From Microbacteriaceae bacterium UBA6152 (GTDB lineage: Bacteria; Actinomycetota; Actinomycetes; Actinomycetales; Microbacteriaceae): a DNA stretch of 34,511 bases. A program made the position numbers and the translations under genes. Shown here piece after piece: positions 1-8,055 of this stretch (positions within the stretch are counted from its first letter, which is position 1; every line of letters starts with the position of its first letter). A model generated the notes under the pieces. The model searched no databases and was not told the DNA's origin. It saw only the letters and a list, made by a program, of their open reading frames with translations. The stretch spans positions 2,278 through 36,788 of the forward strand of contig DIUS01000141.1 of assembly GCA_002423075.1 (NCBI GenBank), given 5' to 3'.

Positions 1-517
1 CTCCCGCGACGAAGCGGGCGAGAAGGTCGGCGAACTGCGCGCGCTCGTCAGCAGTGAAACCCTGCAGCGCCCGCTCTACTGCGGCGCGGCGCTCGCGGCG
101 ACGCTCCTCGAGCACGGCCCGGCCGGCGTCGGTGAGGGCGATGACGCTACGGCGGGCATCCGCCGGGTCGGTCTGCTTCGTGACGAGGCCGCGCTCGACG
201 CAATCAGCTACGACGCGGCTCGCGCGCGGCTGGTCGACGCCGATCGCGGCGGCGAGCTCGTTGACGCTCGCGCCATCGCCAAGGCGATCGAGCGTCGAGA
301 GCAGGCGGTAGCGGGCCATGTTCGCGAACGGATGCTCGTGCCGACCGCCCTTCCACCCGAACGGTGCGTGCTGCCCGTCGTGGTGCGGATGCGCGTCGTG
401 TCGCTTCTGGCTGGCAGCCGGGCGGCTCCACGGCGACCGAGAACCCGAGCGTCGCAACTCGCTGACGGCGCGCTCGATCGCGGTGATCGGGTCGAGGTCG
501 TCGCGGGGAGCATCCAT
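1..517 (-). CDS. MarR-family transcriptional regulator, 3' end outside window
   Basis: Reading from the ATG at 517 on the minus strand gives 172 residues without a stop before the window edge. The middle part is a typical MarR winged helix: MARYRLLSTLDRLGDG, then recognition helix VDQPRASRVVADCVERG and the wing with TDPADARRSVIALTDAGR, about residues 67-140. MarR proteins are dimeric DNA-binding repressors or activators that often sense small ligands. The first 65 residues are an unusual His-rich leader (HPHHDGQH, GGRHEH), which could bind metal; that is inference. No Shine-Dalgarno is visible; the ATG is directly preceded by TAGTCT. In Corynebacterium the MarR protein CrtR controls the crt operon, but nothing here proves the same role. 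The start could also lie further in, at MARYRLL. Confidence 0.82.
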   Translation of the reverse strand, partial: MDAPRDDLDPITAIERAVSELRRSGSRSPWSRPAASQKRHDAHPHHDGQHAPFGWKGGRHEHPFANMARYRLLSTLDRLGDGASVNELAAAIGVDQPRASRVVADCVERGLVTKQTDPADARRSVIALTDAGRAVLEERRRERRAAVERALQGFTADERAQFADLLARFVAG

Positions 518-758
518 AGACTACCGCGGCCTCGACGCCACCGCCCGCGAGGGCATCAGCGACGAGGACTACGCCACGACCATGGCGACCATCGAAACGA
601 TGGCCCGCAACCTGGGCTGGGTCGAGAGCCAGGGCATGCCCGGGCGCGGCCCCGGCGGGTGGCGCGGGCACGGGCACGGGCATCACCGTGGACACCGTCG
701 TGGTCACGGCCACTGCGGCGAGTTCCCGGACGAGCTCGGCTACCGTTACGAGTTGTGA
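483..758 (+). CDS. Small His/Gly-rich ORF, possible C-terminal relic of a regulator; start uncertain
   Basis: This frame looks coding only from about 530 to its stop at 758: GISDEDYATTM, ETMARNLGW, then a Gly/His/Arg-rich tail (GHGHGHHRGHRRGHGHC). The segment ending in MARNLGW resembles C-terminal helices of actinobacterial MarR-like regulators, recalled rather than searched. No good start exists: GTG 483 overlaps the divergent MarR gene, ATG 582 and 600 lie inside the plausible coding part, and none has a clear ribosome site. The next gene's GTG overlaps this stop by 4 nt (GTGA), which supports translation of this frame. It may be a real small metal-binding protein or the surviving 3' end of a second regulator gene. 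Function unknown. Confidence 0.4.
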   Translation: MIGSRSSRGASIDYRGLDATAREGISDEDYATTMATIETMARNLGWVESQGMPGRGPGGWRGHGHGHHRGHRRGHGHCGEFPDELGYRYEL

Positions 759-1258
759 GCAGCGAACCGTTCGACGACGATCTCGACCCCGATCGCTCGG
801 GTGTCGGGTGGCAGCCGCTGCTCGAAAGGCCAGGCTACGAGCAGTGGTTTGACGGCGCCGAGTGGCGCGGTCGGCCGCACCGCGAGCCCGACCCGTTCTC
901 GGCGTTCACGCCCGAACTCGCGCGCAGTCTGCGGCCCGGGCCGAACCGCGCCGCGCACGTGGCGCGCTTCGGCATCGGGGGCATTCTGCTCAGCTTTCTT
1001 CTGCAGACCCTGGTGGCGACGAGCACTATCGAGGTGGCAGGTGTCGCCCAGATCACCCTCACTATCGGGGCGCTCGTCATCGCTGCAGCGGTCGGCATCG
1101 GTACCGCCGTCGCGTCGGTGGTGGCATTGCGCGCGGCTTCCCAGCTCGGCGGTCGAGCCATTGCGTCTCTCGCGCTCGGCACCAGCATTCTTCTCGGGCT
1201 CGCACCCGTTCTGCTGCTCGTCGCGATTGGTCTCGCCGGCGGGGTGACGGCCGGTTAG
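755..1258 (+). CDS. Small membrane protein with DUF2510-like N-terminus
   Basis: A 167-residue protein from GTG 755, chosen because it overlaps the upstream stop as GTGA; the frame stays open further upstream but only as antisense to the MarR gene. The N-terminus (GVGWQPLLERPGYEQWFDGA, then EW) resembles the short DUF2510 motif common in actinobacterial membrane proteins. Three hydrophobic segments follow at about residues 73-90, 96-125 and 137-163, so it should be an integral membrane protein with a cytoplasmic N-terminal domain. Its stop overlaps the treZ stop by 4 nt on the opposite strand. No catalytic motif is seen and function is unknown. Confidence 0.7.
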   Translation: MSSEPFDDDLDPDRSGVGWQPLLERPGYEQWFDGAEWRGRPHREPDPFSAFTPELARSLRPGPNRAAHVARFGIGGILLSFLLQTLVATSTIEVAGVAQITLTIGALVIAAAVGIGTAVASVVALRAASQLGGRAIASLALGTSILLGLAPVLLLVAIGLAGGVTAG

Positions 1259-3087
1259 CGCAGGCGCACGACGGCAGCTGAGCGGGCCGGCAGCCCAAGC
1301 TGGGCGACCCCGGTCGTTTCGTCGACGTGCACTCGAGCATCGGCTGTCGACAGCAGCAGGTGCGCACGCGTGAACGACCGAAGGCCCGTCGGCGGCGCGA
1401 ACTCCATCACCGCATCGTGCGCGAAGGCCGCGCACACCGCGACGAGTCCACCGCGCGCATCGTGAATACCGGAGCCGCGCAGCAGGCGGAACGACTCGGG
1501 CGGCGCGGCCTCGTCGGCTCCGGCACTGGCGGCCGAGCTATGGGCGAAGCTAGGGTCGGTCAGCTCGGGGGTCGCTCGCCGCAGGGTTATGAGCTCGCGA
1601 TGCAGCGCCAATAGGCGCGCATGACCCGCGTCGTCGAGCTCGCTCCAGTCGAGACGCGAGCGCTCGAAGGTGGCCGGGTCTTGAGGGTTCGGTACGACCG
1701 ACTCGTCCCAGCCCATCTTCACGAACTCGGCGAGACGCCCTTGGGCGGTCGCGCGCCCGAGCTCGGGCTCGGGGTGCGAGGTGAAGAACTGCCACGGCGT
1801 CGACGTGCCCCACTCCTCGCCCATGAAGAGCATCGGCGTGAACGGGCTCGTGAGGTTCAGCACGGCCGTGACGGCCAGCAGGTCGTCGTCGACCACCGCC
1901 GACAGCCGGTCACCCGTGGCGCGATTGCCGATCTGGTCGTGGTTCTGCGCGCACGTCACGAGCCGCCAGGTCGGCACCTCATCGGGAATCGGATGTCCGT
2001 GCTCGCGCTCGCGGAAGCTCGAGTACGTGCCGGCGTGGAAGAACCCCCGCGTCGAGGTCGTGGGCAGAGCATCGCGCGTCGCGAAGTCGGCGTAATAGCC
2101 CGCCGACTCGCCCGAGACGGCGGCGTGGATCGCGTGATGGTGGTCGTCGCTCCACTGCGCCGTGAGACCGTAGCCGCCGGCCTCGCGCGGCAGAATCAGC
2201 CGCGGGTCGTTGAGGTCGCTCTCGGCGATGAGCGACAGGGGCCGCCCGAGGTGCGCAGAGTGGGCATCCGTCTCGATGGCCATGTCGCGCAGAATGTGCT
2301 CGTCAGGGTCGTCGACGAGGGCGTGCACGGCATCGAGCCGCAGGCCGTCGACGTGGAAGTCGTCGAACCACATCGCGAGGTTGTCGAGCACGAAGCGCCG
2401 TACCTCGGGCTCGGCGACGTTGACGGAGTCGCCCCACGTATTCGCGCTCGCCTCGTGCAGGTAGGGGCCGAAACGCGGAAGGTAGTTGCCGCTCGGGCCG
2501 AGGTGGTTGTAGACGACGTCTTGCACGACGCCGAGGCCGCGCGCGTGGCAGGCGTTGACGAAACGGCGGTAGCCCTGGGGCCCGCCGTAGCCCTCGTGCA
2601 CGGTGTACCAGAGCACGCCGTCGTAGCCCCAGTTGTGCGTACCGTTGAATCCGTTGACGGGCAGCACCTCGACGAGGTCGATGCCGAGGTCGACAAGGTG
2701 GTCAAGGCGGTCGATGGCGGCGTCGAAGGTGCCCTCGGGCGTGAAGGTGCCGATGTGCACTTCGTAGATGACGCTGCCGGCGAGCTGACGGCCCGTCCAG
2801 TGCTCGTCGCTCCACGCGAAGGCACTCGGGTCGTCGAGCGCGCTGAGGTCGTGCACGCCGTCAGGCTGGCGCCGTGAACGGGGATCAGGCACCGGATGCT
2901 GGGCGTCGTCGAGCACGAAGCCGTAGCGGTCGTCGACGGCGAGCGCCGCAAGGGCAACGAACCAACCGTCGCCGTCAGGAAGCATCGGTACGCGCTCGAT
3001 CTCGCCGTCGCGCTCGCGATGCAGCTCGACACTCGTCGCTCTCGGCGCCCATACCCGAGCGTCGGTGTGGTGCGTGGCGTGCATCAC
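1255..3087 (-). CDS. treZ: Malto-oligosyltrehalose trehalohydrolase TreZ
   Basis: A 610-residue GH13 enzyme that releases trehalose from maltooligosyl trehalose (EC 3.2.1.141), the last step of the TreY-TreZ route, in the cytoplasm. An N-terminal CBM48-like domain (about 1-95, RVWAPRATSVEL) precedes the barrel. Seen motifs: QDVVYNHLGPSGNYL near 190-205, GLRLDAVHAL at 248-257 with nucleophile D252, LIAESD with acid E289, and the AQNHDQIGNR region. Length fits the family. It starts at GTG 3087, overlapping the treY stop by 4 nt (GTGA), with GAGGAG just upstream, so translation is probably coupled. It is the last gene of treX-treY-treZ and meets the membrane protein gene tail to tail with a 4-nt overlap, leaving no room for a terminator between them. 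Confidence 0.96.
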   Translation of the reverse strand: MMHATHHTDARVWAPRATSVELHRERDGEIERVPMLPDGDGWFVALAALAVDDRYGFVLDDAQHPVPDPRSRRQPDGVHDLSALDDPSAFAWSDEHWTGRQLAGSVIYEVHIGTFTPEGTFDAAIDRLDHLVDLGIDLVEVLPVNGFNGTHNWGYDGVLWYTVHEGYGGPQGYRRFVNACHARGLGVVQDVVYNHLGPSGNYLPRFGPYLHEASANTWGDSVNVAEPEVRRFVLDNLAMWFDDFHVDGLRLDAVHALVDDPDEHILRDMAIETDAHSAHLGRPLSLIAESDLNDPRLILPREAGGYGLTAQWSDDHHHAIHAAVSGESAGYYADFATRDALPTTSTRGFFHAGTYSSFREREHGHPIPDEVPTWRLVTCAQNHDQIGNRATGDRLSAVVDDDLLAVTAVLNLTSPFTPMLFMGEEWGTSTPWQFFTSHPEPELGRATAQGRLAEFVKMGWDESVVPNPQDPATFERSRLDWSELDDAGHARLLALHRELITLRRATPELTDPSFAHSSAASAGADEAAPPESFRLLRGSGIHDARGGLVAVCAAFAHDAVMEFAPPTGLRSFTRAHLLLSTADARVHVDETTGVAQLGLPARSAAVVRLR

Positions 3088-5426
3088 GACTCCTCTTCCA
3101 GCAACAGGGCGACGGGATACCCGTGCAGCACCTCGTTGAGCAGCAGTTCACCGCCGGGGTAGCGCGCGCCCGTGAAGGCGTCGACCATCGCTCGGTGCGG
3201 CAGCACGACGATCGTGTCGCCCCAGCCGCCGCGCCGTTCGAGCCCGACCGGCAACCGGGTGGCGATGGTGACCGAGCCGCCACGATCGAAGGCGATCGCG
3301 TGATCGACCGCCTCCCCCACGATCGAGAGCGGGGCGTACCGCGTGAAGAGCTCGGGCCGATCGCGGCGGGCGCGCAGGGCGCGGCTCGTCACGAGCAGCT
3401 TGGCGGCGCCACCGCTGTCGACCGGCGGCAGCTCACCCGTATCGAGATCGGCGAGCAGCTCCCGTCGCTGCGCAAAATCGACGGGGCGCCGGTTGTCGGG
3501 GTCGACGAGACTCGTCTCCCAGAGCTCACTTCCCTGATACACATCGGGAATACCGGGCGCCGTCAGTTGCAGCAGCTTGGCGCTCAAGCCGTTCGACCAG
3601 CCCGCGTGGGCGACATCGTCGACGAGCATCTCGATCACCGCGCGCACGGCAGGGTCGTCGAAGGCGGCATCGACCGCTGCGTGCATCCTCGATTCGAAAG
3701 CCTCGTCAGGTGCCGTCCACGTGGTCGAGGTGCCGGCCTCGCGCGAGGCCTTCTCGGCGTACGCGTGCGCCCTCTCTCGCGACAGCGGCCACGCGCCCAC
3801 GAAGGATTCCCACAGAATGTTCTCGAAGGGTCCGTCGCCGATCGGCGCTCGGCGGCGCAACTCGTCGAGCACGGCCTCCCAGCGCTCGTGGTGCTCGGCG
3901 AGCACGTGAATGCGCGCTCGAGTGTCTTCGCCGCGCTTGGTGTCGTGCGTCGACAGTGTGGTGAGCGAGGCAGGAAAAGAACCTTGTCGCACGGTCTGCC
4001 GTCGGTGAAACTCGTCGACGTCGATCGCGAACTCGGCGGGATCGGCGCCGACCTCCGTCAGCGAAGCAAGTGGCGAGTACCGGTAGAACGCGGTGTCTTC
4101 GACGCCCTTCGCCATGACCATGCCGCTCGTCTGCTGGAAGCGAAGAGCGACGGGCTGGGTCGCATCGCCGAGCACGTCGGCGAGCGCGTCGAACGCATCC
4201 GCGAGCTCGGGGCGCGATCGGCGCGCATCGGCGAGCGCCTCGTCGAGGTGCTCGGCCCCCACCGGAAGGTACGAGCGATAGACGGGAAAGCAGGCCAGCA
4301 GCTCGGCGATCGCGTCGGCGGCACCCTCGACGGGGTTGGGCAGCTCGCGCTCGAGACGCAGCACCTCACTGCGCAGAATGGTGTCGGCGATGCGGCGCTT
4401 GGTCGATCGGATGAGCGACGACCAGCTCGTGACTGACGGGGTGCCCCGCAATCGTGCGTCGAGCTGGCTCAGCGGCTCGCGTGCGTCAGGGTCGACGAGC
4501 ACCCGGTCGATGGTGGCAAGCGCGTCGTAGCCGGTCGTGCCCGCTGTCTGCCAGTGCCCGGGCAGTGGCTCATCACCCTCGAGAATCTTCTCGACCCACA
4601 CGGGCGCGTGGTTCGTGAGCTGGGCGAGCGCGTCGAGGTACGCCCCGGGGTCGGCGAGACCATCGGGGTGGTCGACACGGATGCCGTCGACGAGTTCCTC
4701 GTCGACCCACCGAACGATCTCTCGATGGCTCTCGTGCAAGACCCAGGGCACCTCGACACGGATGGCCGCTAGGGTCGACACCGCGAAGAAGCGCCTGTAG
4801 TTGAGCTCTGCGTCGGCCCGGCGCCAGTGCACGAGCTCGTAGTGCTGGCGCTCGAGCACGCGGCGCAAGTCCGCAGGGCCGGCAGCCGCGCGGTCGACCA
4901 CGTCGTCGGCGCTGCCCTCAGCGAGCGGATAGTCGGTGCCGTGCACCCGCACGGCATCGTCGAGCAGCTCGACCTCGCCCGCGGCGATGACCCGCGACAG
5001 GTTGTCACCGAGCACCGGGAGGCGGACGCGTCCGCCGGCGAACGCCCAGTCGACGTCGAAGGCCTCGGCCATGCGCCCGTGCTGACCCGTGCGCAGCAGC
5101 TGCCACCACCACCTGTTCTGTCGCGGGTCGGCCACGCCGACGTGGTTGGGCACGATGTCGACGAGCACGCCGACGCCGTAAGTGCGCACCGCTGCCACCG
5201 CCCGCTCGAAGCCATCCGATCCGCCGCGCTCGTCATCGATGACATCGTGATCGACGACGTCGTAGCCGTGCGTCGACCCTCGGGTCGCCTGCAGCAGTGG
5301 CGACAGGTAGATCCAGTCGGCTCCGAGCGCGTGCACATAGTCGGCCTGTGCGGCGACGTCGTCGAGCGTGAACGCGCTCGAGACCTGCAGGCGGTAGGTC
5401 GAGAGCGGCACACGTGGCTCGCTCAC
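3084..5426 (-). CDS. treY: Malto-oligosyltrehalose synthase TreY
   Basis: A 780-residue GH13 enzyme that turns the reducing-end alpha-1,4 bond of maltodextrin into alpha-1,1 (EC 5.4.99.15), giving the TreZ substrate. The start is diagnostic: PLSTYRLQ, then LGADWIYLSPLLQATRGSTH and VVDHDVID. The catalytic Asp lies in GIRVDHPDGLADP, the catalytic Glu in WVEKILEGDE, and the third conserved region is LSTHDTKRGEDTRAR. The C-terminus carries the family's PGIPDVYQGSELW and LVDPDNRRPVDF. Start is GTG 5426, overlapping the treX stop by 4 nt (GTGA). Complete and unbroken; cytoplasmic. Confidence 0.97.
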   Translation of the reverse strand: MSEPRVPLSTYRLQVSSAFTLDDVAAQADYVHALGADWIYLSPLLQATRGSTHGYDVVDHDVIDDERGGSDGFERAVAAVRTYGVGVLVDIVPNHVGVADPRQNRWWWQLLRTGQHGRMAEAFDVDWAFAGGRVRLPVLGDNLSRVIAAGEVELLDDAVRVHGTDYPLAEGSADDVVDRAAAGPADLRRVLERQHYELVHWRRADAELNYRRFFAVSTLAAIRVEVPWVLHESHREIVRWVDEELVDGIRVDHPDGLADPGAYLDALAQLTNHAPVWVEKILEGDEPLPGHWQTAGTTGYDALATIDRVLVDPDAREPLSQLDARLRGTPSVTSWSSLIRSTKRRIADTILRSEVLRLERELPNPVEGAADAIAELLACFPVYRSYLPVGAEHLDEALADARRSRPELADAFDALADVLGDATQPVALRFQQTSGMVMAKGVEDTAFYRYSPLASLTEVGADPAEFAIDVDEFHRRQTVRQGSFPASLTTLSTHDTKRGEDTRARIHVLAEHHERWEAVLDELRRRAPIGDGPFENILWESFVGAWPLSRERAHAYAEKASREAGTSTTWTAPDEAFESRMHAAVDAAFDDPAVRAVIEMLVDDVAHAGWSNGLSAKLLQLTAPGIPDVYQGSELWETSLVDPDNRRPVDFAQRRELLADLDTGELPPVDSGGAAKLLVTSRALRARRDRPELFTRYAPLSIVGEAVDHAIAFDRGGSVTIATRLPVGLERRGGWGDTIVVLPHRAMVDAFTGARYPGGELLLNEVLHGYPVALLLEEES

Positions 5427-7645
5427 GATTCGCTACCCGAATCTGCTGTGCTGCCGAGCTCGGCGTCGGTCGTGCCCGACGGTGCCGACAACGAGGCGGC
5501 CACCGCACCGTCGAGTGTGGGCTCGGCCTCCATCCATTGACGAAGCACCACGAGGCTGCGAGGCTCGAGCGTCATGCTCGACCCCGCGTCGACGACCACG
5601 GGTCCGTCTATGCCCGCAGTATCGACGAGCCGCTCCCAGCGCTCGCCGTAGGACGCACCCGGCAGCGCCACCTCGACCGGCCCGTCGTGCGCCGACACGT
5701 AGACGACGAACGAGCGGTCGACGATGGGCTCGCCGCGAGCATCCCGCTCTCGAATTCCGTGGCCGTTCAGAAAGACGCCGACGGCGCGCCCGAAGCCGGC
5801 ATCCCAGTCGGCTTCGTCCATCGAGCTGCCGTCGGTGCGCAACCAATCGAGGTCGGGCACCGAACCGCCGTCGCCCCGGTGCACGAGGCGCCCAGTGAAG
5901 AATCGCGTGCGCCGGAATACCGGATGCTCGCGCCGCAGCCGCACGATCGACGCGACGAACTCGATGAGCGCCGCATCGGCCGTCGACCAGTCGATCCACG
6001 AGATCTCTGAATCGTGCGCATAGACGTTGTTGTTGCCCTTCTGTGTGCGACCGAGCTCGTCGCCGTGGGAGAACATCGGCACGCCCTGCGAGAGCAGGAG
6101 CGTCGCCAGCAGGTTGCGTACCTGGCGCGAGCGCGCGGCGATCACGTCGGGGTCATCGGTCGGGCCTTCCACCCCCATGTTGTACGACCGGTTGTGCGAT
6201 TCGCCGTCGGCGTTGCCTTCGCCGTTGGCCTCGTTGTGCTTCTCGTTGTACGACACGAGGTCGGCCAGGGTGAAGCCGTCGTGCGCCGTGATGAAGTTGA
6301 TCGAGGCAACGGGGCGACGACCCGAGTTCTCGTAGAGATCGGCTGAGCCGGTGAACCTCGCGGCGAACTCGCCGAGCGTGCCCTCCTCACCCCGCCAGAA
6401 GTCGCGCATCGTGTCGCGATAGCGGCCGTTCCACTCTGTCCACAGTGCCGGGAAGTTACCCACCTGGTACCCGCCCGGACCGACATCCCACGGCTCGGCG
6501 ATGAGCTTCACCTGGCTCACCACGGGGTCTTGGTGCACGAGGTCAAAGAAGGCCGCCAAGCGGTCGACGTCGTAGAACTCGCGGGCGAGCGCCGACGCGA
6601 GGTCGAAGCGGAACCCGTCGACGTGCATCTCGGTGACCCAGTAGCGCAGAGAATCCATGATGAGCTGCAGCGAGTGCGGGTGGCGCACGTTGAGGCTGTT
6701 GCCCGTGCCCGTGTAGTCCATGTAGTACTGCAGGTCGTCGTCGACGAGCCGGTAGTAGGCGGCGTTATCGATGCCCTTGAACGACAGCATCGGCCCCAGA
6801 TGGTTGCCCTCGGCCGTGTGGTTGTAGACGACGTCGAGAATCACCTCGATGCCGGCGGCATGCAGGGTGCGAACCATGCTCTTGAACTCCTGCACCTGCT
6901 CGCCGCGGTCACCGCTCGCCGAGTAGGCGTTGTGGGGCGCGAGAAAGCCGATGGTGTTGTAGCCCCAATAGTTCGTCAGGCCCCGGTCGACGAGGTGCTT
7001 GTCGTGCACGAACTGGTGCACGGGCATGAGCTCGAGGGTGTTGACTCCGAGCTTCTGAAAGTGCTCGATGATCGCCGGGTGCGCGACGGCCGCATACGTG
7101 CCGCGCAGTTCGGCGGGTATCGCCGGGTGCGTTCGGGTGAGTCCGGCCACGTGCGCCTCGTAGATGACGCTCTCACTGTAGGGAATGCTCGGCGGCCGAT
7201 CGCCCGCCCAGTCGAAATAGGGGTTGATGACGACCGAGAGCATTGCGTGCGCTGCAGAGTCTTCGGTATTGCGCACACCCGGGTCGTCGAACCGGTACGG
7301 AAAGAGCGATTCATCCCAGTCGACCTCGCCATGCATAGCCTTGGCGTAGGGATCGAGCAGCAGCTTCTCGCCGGCGCATCGGTCGCCCGTCGACGGATCG
7401 TAGGGCCCGTGCACGCGAAAGCCATACCGCTGGCCAGGCTGCACGCCCGGCAGGTAGGCGTGCCAGACGAAGGCGTCGACCTCGATGAGGGCGACCCTCG
7501 TCTCGACGCGATCGTCGTCGAAAAGACACAGTTCGACGCGTTCGGCCACCTCGCTGAACAGTGCGAAGTTGGTGCCGCTGCCGTCGAAGGTTGCGCCCAA
7601 TGGATAAGCCTCGCCCGGCCAGGTCGTCAAAGTCAAGCCCCCCAT
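5423..7645 (-). CDS. treX: Glycogen debranching enzyme TreX/GlgX
   Basis: A 740-residue GH13 isoamylase-type enzyme that cuts alpha-1,6 branches of glycogen or limit dextrin, giving linear maltodextrin for TreY. The N-terminus (YPLGATFDGSGTNFALFSE) is the CBM48 domain typical of GlgX/TreX. The barrel shows VVYNHTAEGNHLGP, GFRFDLASALAREF (nucleophile Asp), LIAEPWDVGPGGYQVGNFP (acid Glu) and NFITAHDGFTLADLVSYNEK. It is the first gene of the trehalose operon and is followed by treY with a 4-nt overlap. ATG 7645 is chosen: TACCGT lies 7 nt before it and there is no Shine-Dalgarno, fitting a near-leaderless message. No treS or otsAB is in the window. Confidence 0.96.
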   Translation of the reverse strand: MGGLTLTTWPGEAYPLGATFDGSGTNFALFSEVAERVELCLFDDDRVETRVALIEVDAFVWHAYLPGVQPGQRYGFRVHGPYDPSTGDRCAGEKLLLDPYAKAMHGEVDWDESLFPYRFDDPGVRNTEDSAAHAMLSVVINPYFDWAGDRPPSIPYSESVIYEAHVAGLTRTHPAIPAELRGTYAAVAHPAIIEHFQKLGVNTLELMPVHQFVHDKHLVDRGLTNYWGYNTIGFLAPHNAYSASGDRGEQVQEFKSMVRTLHAAGIEVILDVVYNHTAEGNHLGPMLSFKGIDNAAYYRLVDDDLQYYMDYTGTGNSLNVRHPHSLQLIMDSLRYWVTEMHVDGFRFDLASALAREFYDVDRLAAFFDLVHQDPVVSQVKLIAEPWDVGPGGYQVGNFPALWTEWNGRYRDTMRDFWRGEEGTLGEFAARFTGSADLYENSGRRPVASINFITAHDGFTLADLVSYNEKHNEANGEGNADGESHNRSYNMGVEGPTDDPDVIAARSRQVRNLLATLLLSQGVPMFSHGDELGRTQKGNNNVYAHDSEISWIDWSTADAALIEFVASIVRLRREHPVFRRTRFFTGRLVHRGDGGSVPDLDWLRTDGSSMDEADWDAGFGRAVGVFLNGHGIRERDARGEPIVDRSFVVYVSAHDGPVEVALPGASYGERWERLVDTAGIDGPVVVDAGSSMTLEPRSLVVLRQWMEAEPTLDGAVAASLSAPSGTTDAELGSTADSGSES

Positions 7646-7652
7646 GCATTCG

Positions 7653-7658
7653 ACGGTA
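7653..7658 (-). promoter_or_regulatory. Putative -10 of treX (TACCGT)
   Basis: TACCGT on the minus strand lies 7 nt before the treX ATG, matching the TANNNT-N6/7-start pattern of several operons here. No convincing -35 is seen at 17-18 nt. The hexamer is direct observation; promoter function is inference. Confidence 0.4.
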
Positions 7659-7685
7659 CCCCTCGAACAGGGGACAATTCTCCCC
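7659..7685. repeat. Overlapping inverted repeats between treX and the 7702 gene
   Basis: CCCCT at 7659-7663 pairs with AGGGG at 7669-7673, and GGGGA at 7670-7674 pairs with TCCCC at 7681-7685. The two stems share the AGGGG block and are mutually exclusive. They occupy almost half of the 56-bp divergent intergenic region, so they could be operator half-sites for treX or for the 7702 gene. In RNA only one stem could form at a time. Confidence 0.5.
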
Positions 7686-7701
7686 CTAGCATGAGGGCCT
7701 T

Positions 7702-8055
7702 ATGGGGGCTATAGGGGCAACAGGGCCAATTGGGTTCGTCGTGACGCACTACGGCAACGAGTATGTCGTGACGCCAGAAATCGCTGAGATCTTTCTGCGC
7801 CAACGACGTCGTCTGCTCGATGCCGGGCAAGGAGAACTCGTTCCTCTTCCGCATTCACGGGGCGTCGCCATGCTGTGGGTCGAGGCGAGCGTTCCCTGCG
7901 GCACCGCCCCCATCACCGTGCCCGACGGCGAGGATGTCGAGGCTGCTCGCCGACGCTGGGGTTTGTGCCGCCGCAGGCGAGCGGTGCGCGACACGGCAGA
8001 CGCACCGCCAGGTTCTGCCCGGTCGATCGAGGGCCCGACGCTCGTCAGCGGTTGA
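7702..8055 (+). CDS. Small conserved-looking protein of unknown function
   Basis: A 117-residue ORF from ATG 7702, with GAGGG just upstream and a TAGCAT hexamer at 7687-7692. The central part (THYGNEYVVTPEIAEIFLRQ, then PLPHSRGVAMLWVEASVPC) reads like a folded soluble protein and has the codon bias of the neighbours; the opposite strand in this stretch does not. GTG 7741, giving MTHYGNEYVV, is a possible alternative start. The last 25 residues are low complexity, and the stop overlaps the crtEb stop by 11 nt. No signal peptide or membrane segment. I do not recognise the family. It separates the trehalose and carotenoid operons. Confidence 0.6.
   Translation: MGAIGATGPIGFVVTHYGNEYVVTPEIAEIFLRQRRRLLDAGQGELVPLPHSRGVAMLWVEASVPCGTAPITVPDGEDVEAARRRWGLCRRRRAVRDTADAPPGSARSIEGPTLVSG

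Noticed and set aside
518..523. TAGTCT as the -10 of the MarR gene
   Set aside because: It touches the ATG, so initiation would fall inside the coding sequence with no start codon at the right place. It could be right only if the true start is further in.
1621..4436. Long plus-strand open frames (418 and 520 aa) across treZ and treY
   Set aside because: They are antisense to strongly recognised GH13 enzymes and rich in Arg, Val and Gly, the usual shadow of high-GC genes.
7702..7731. Collagen-like GAIGATGPIG start of the 7702 protein
   Set aside because: Only three triplets arising from a G-rich DNA stretch, with no continuation as a collagen repeat.
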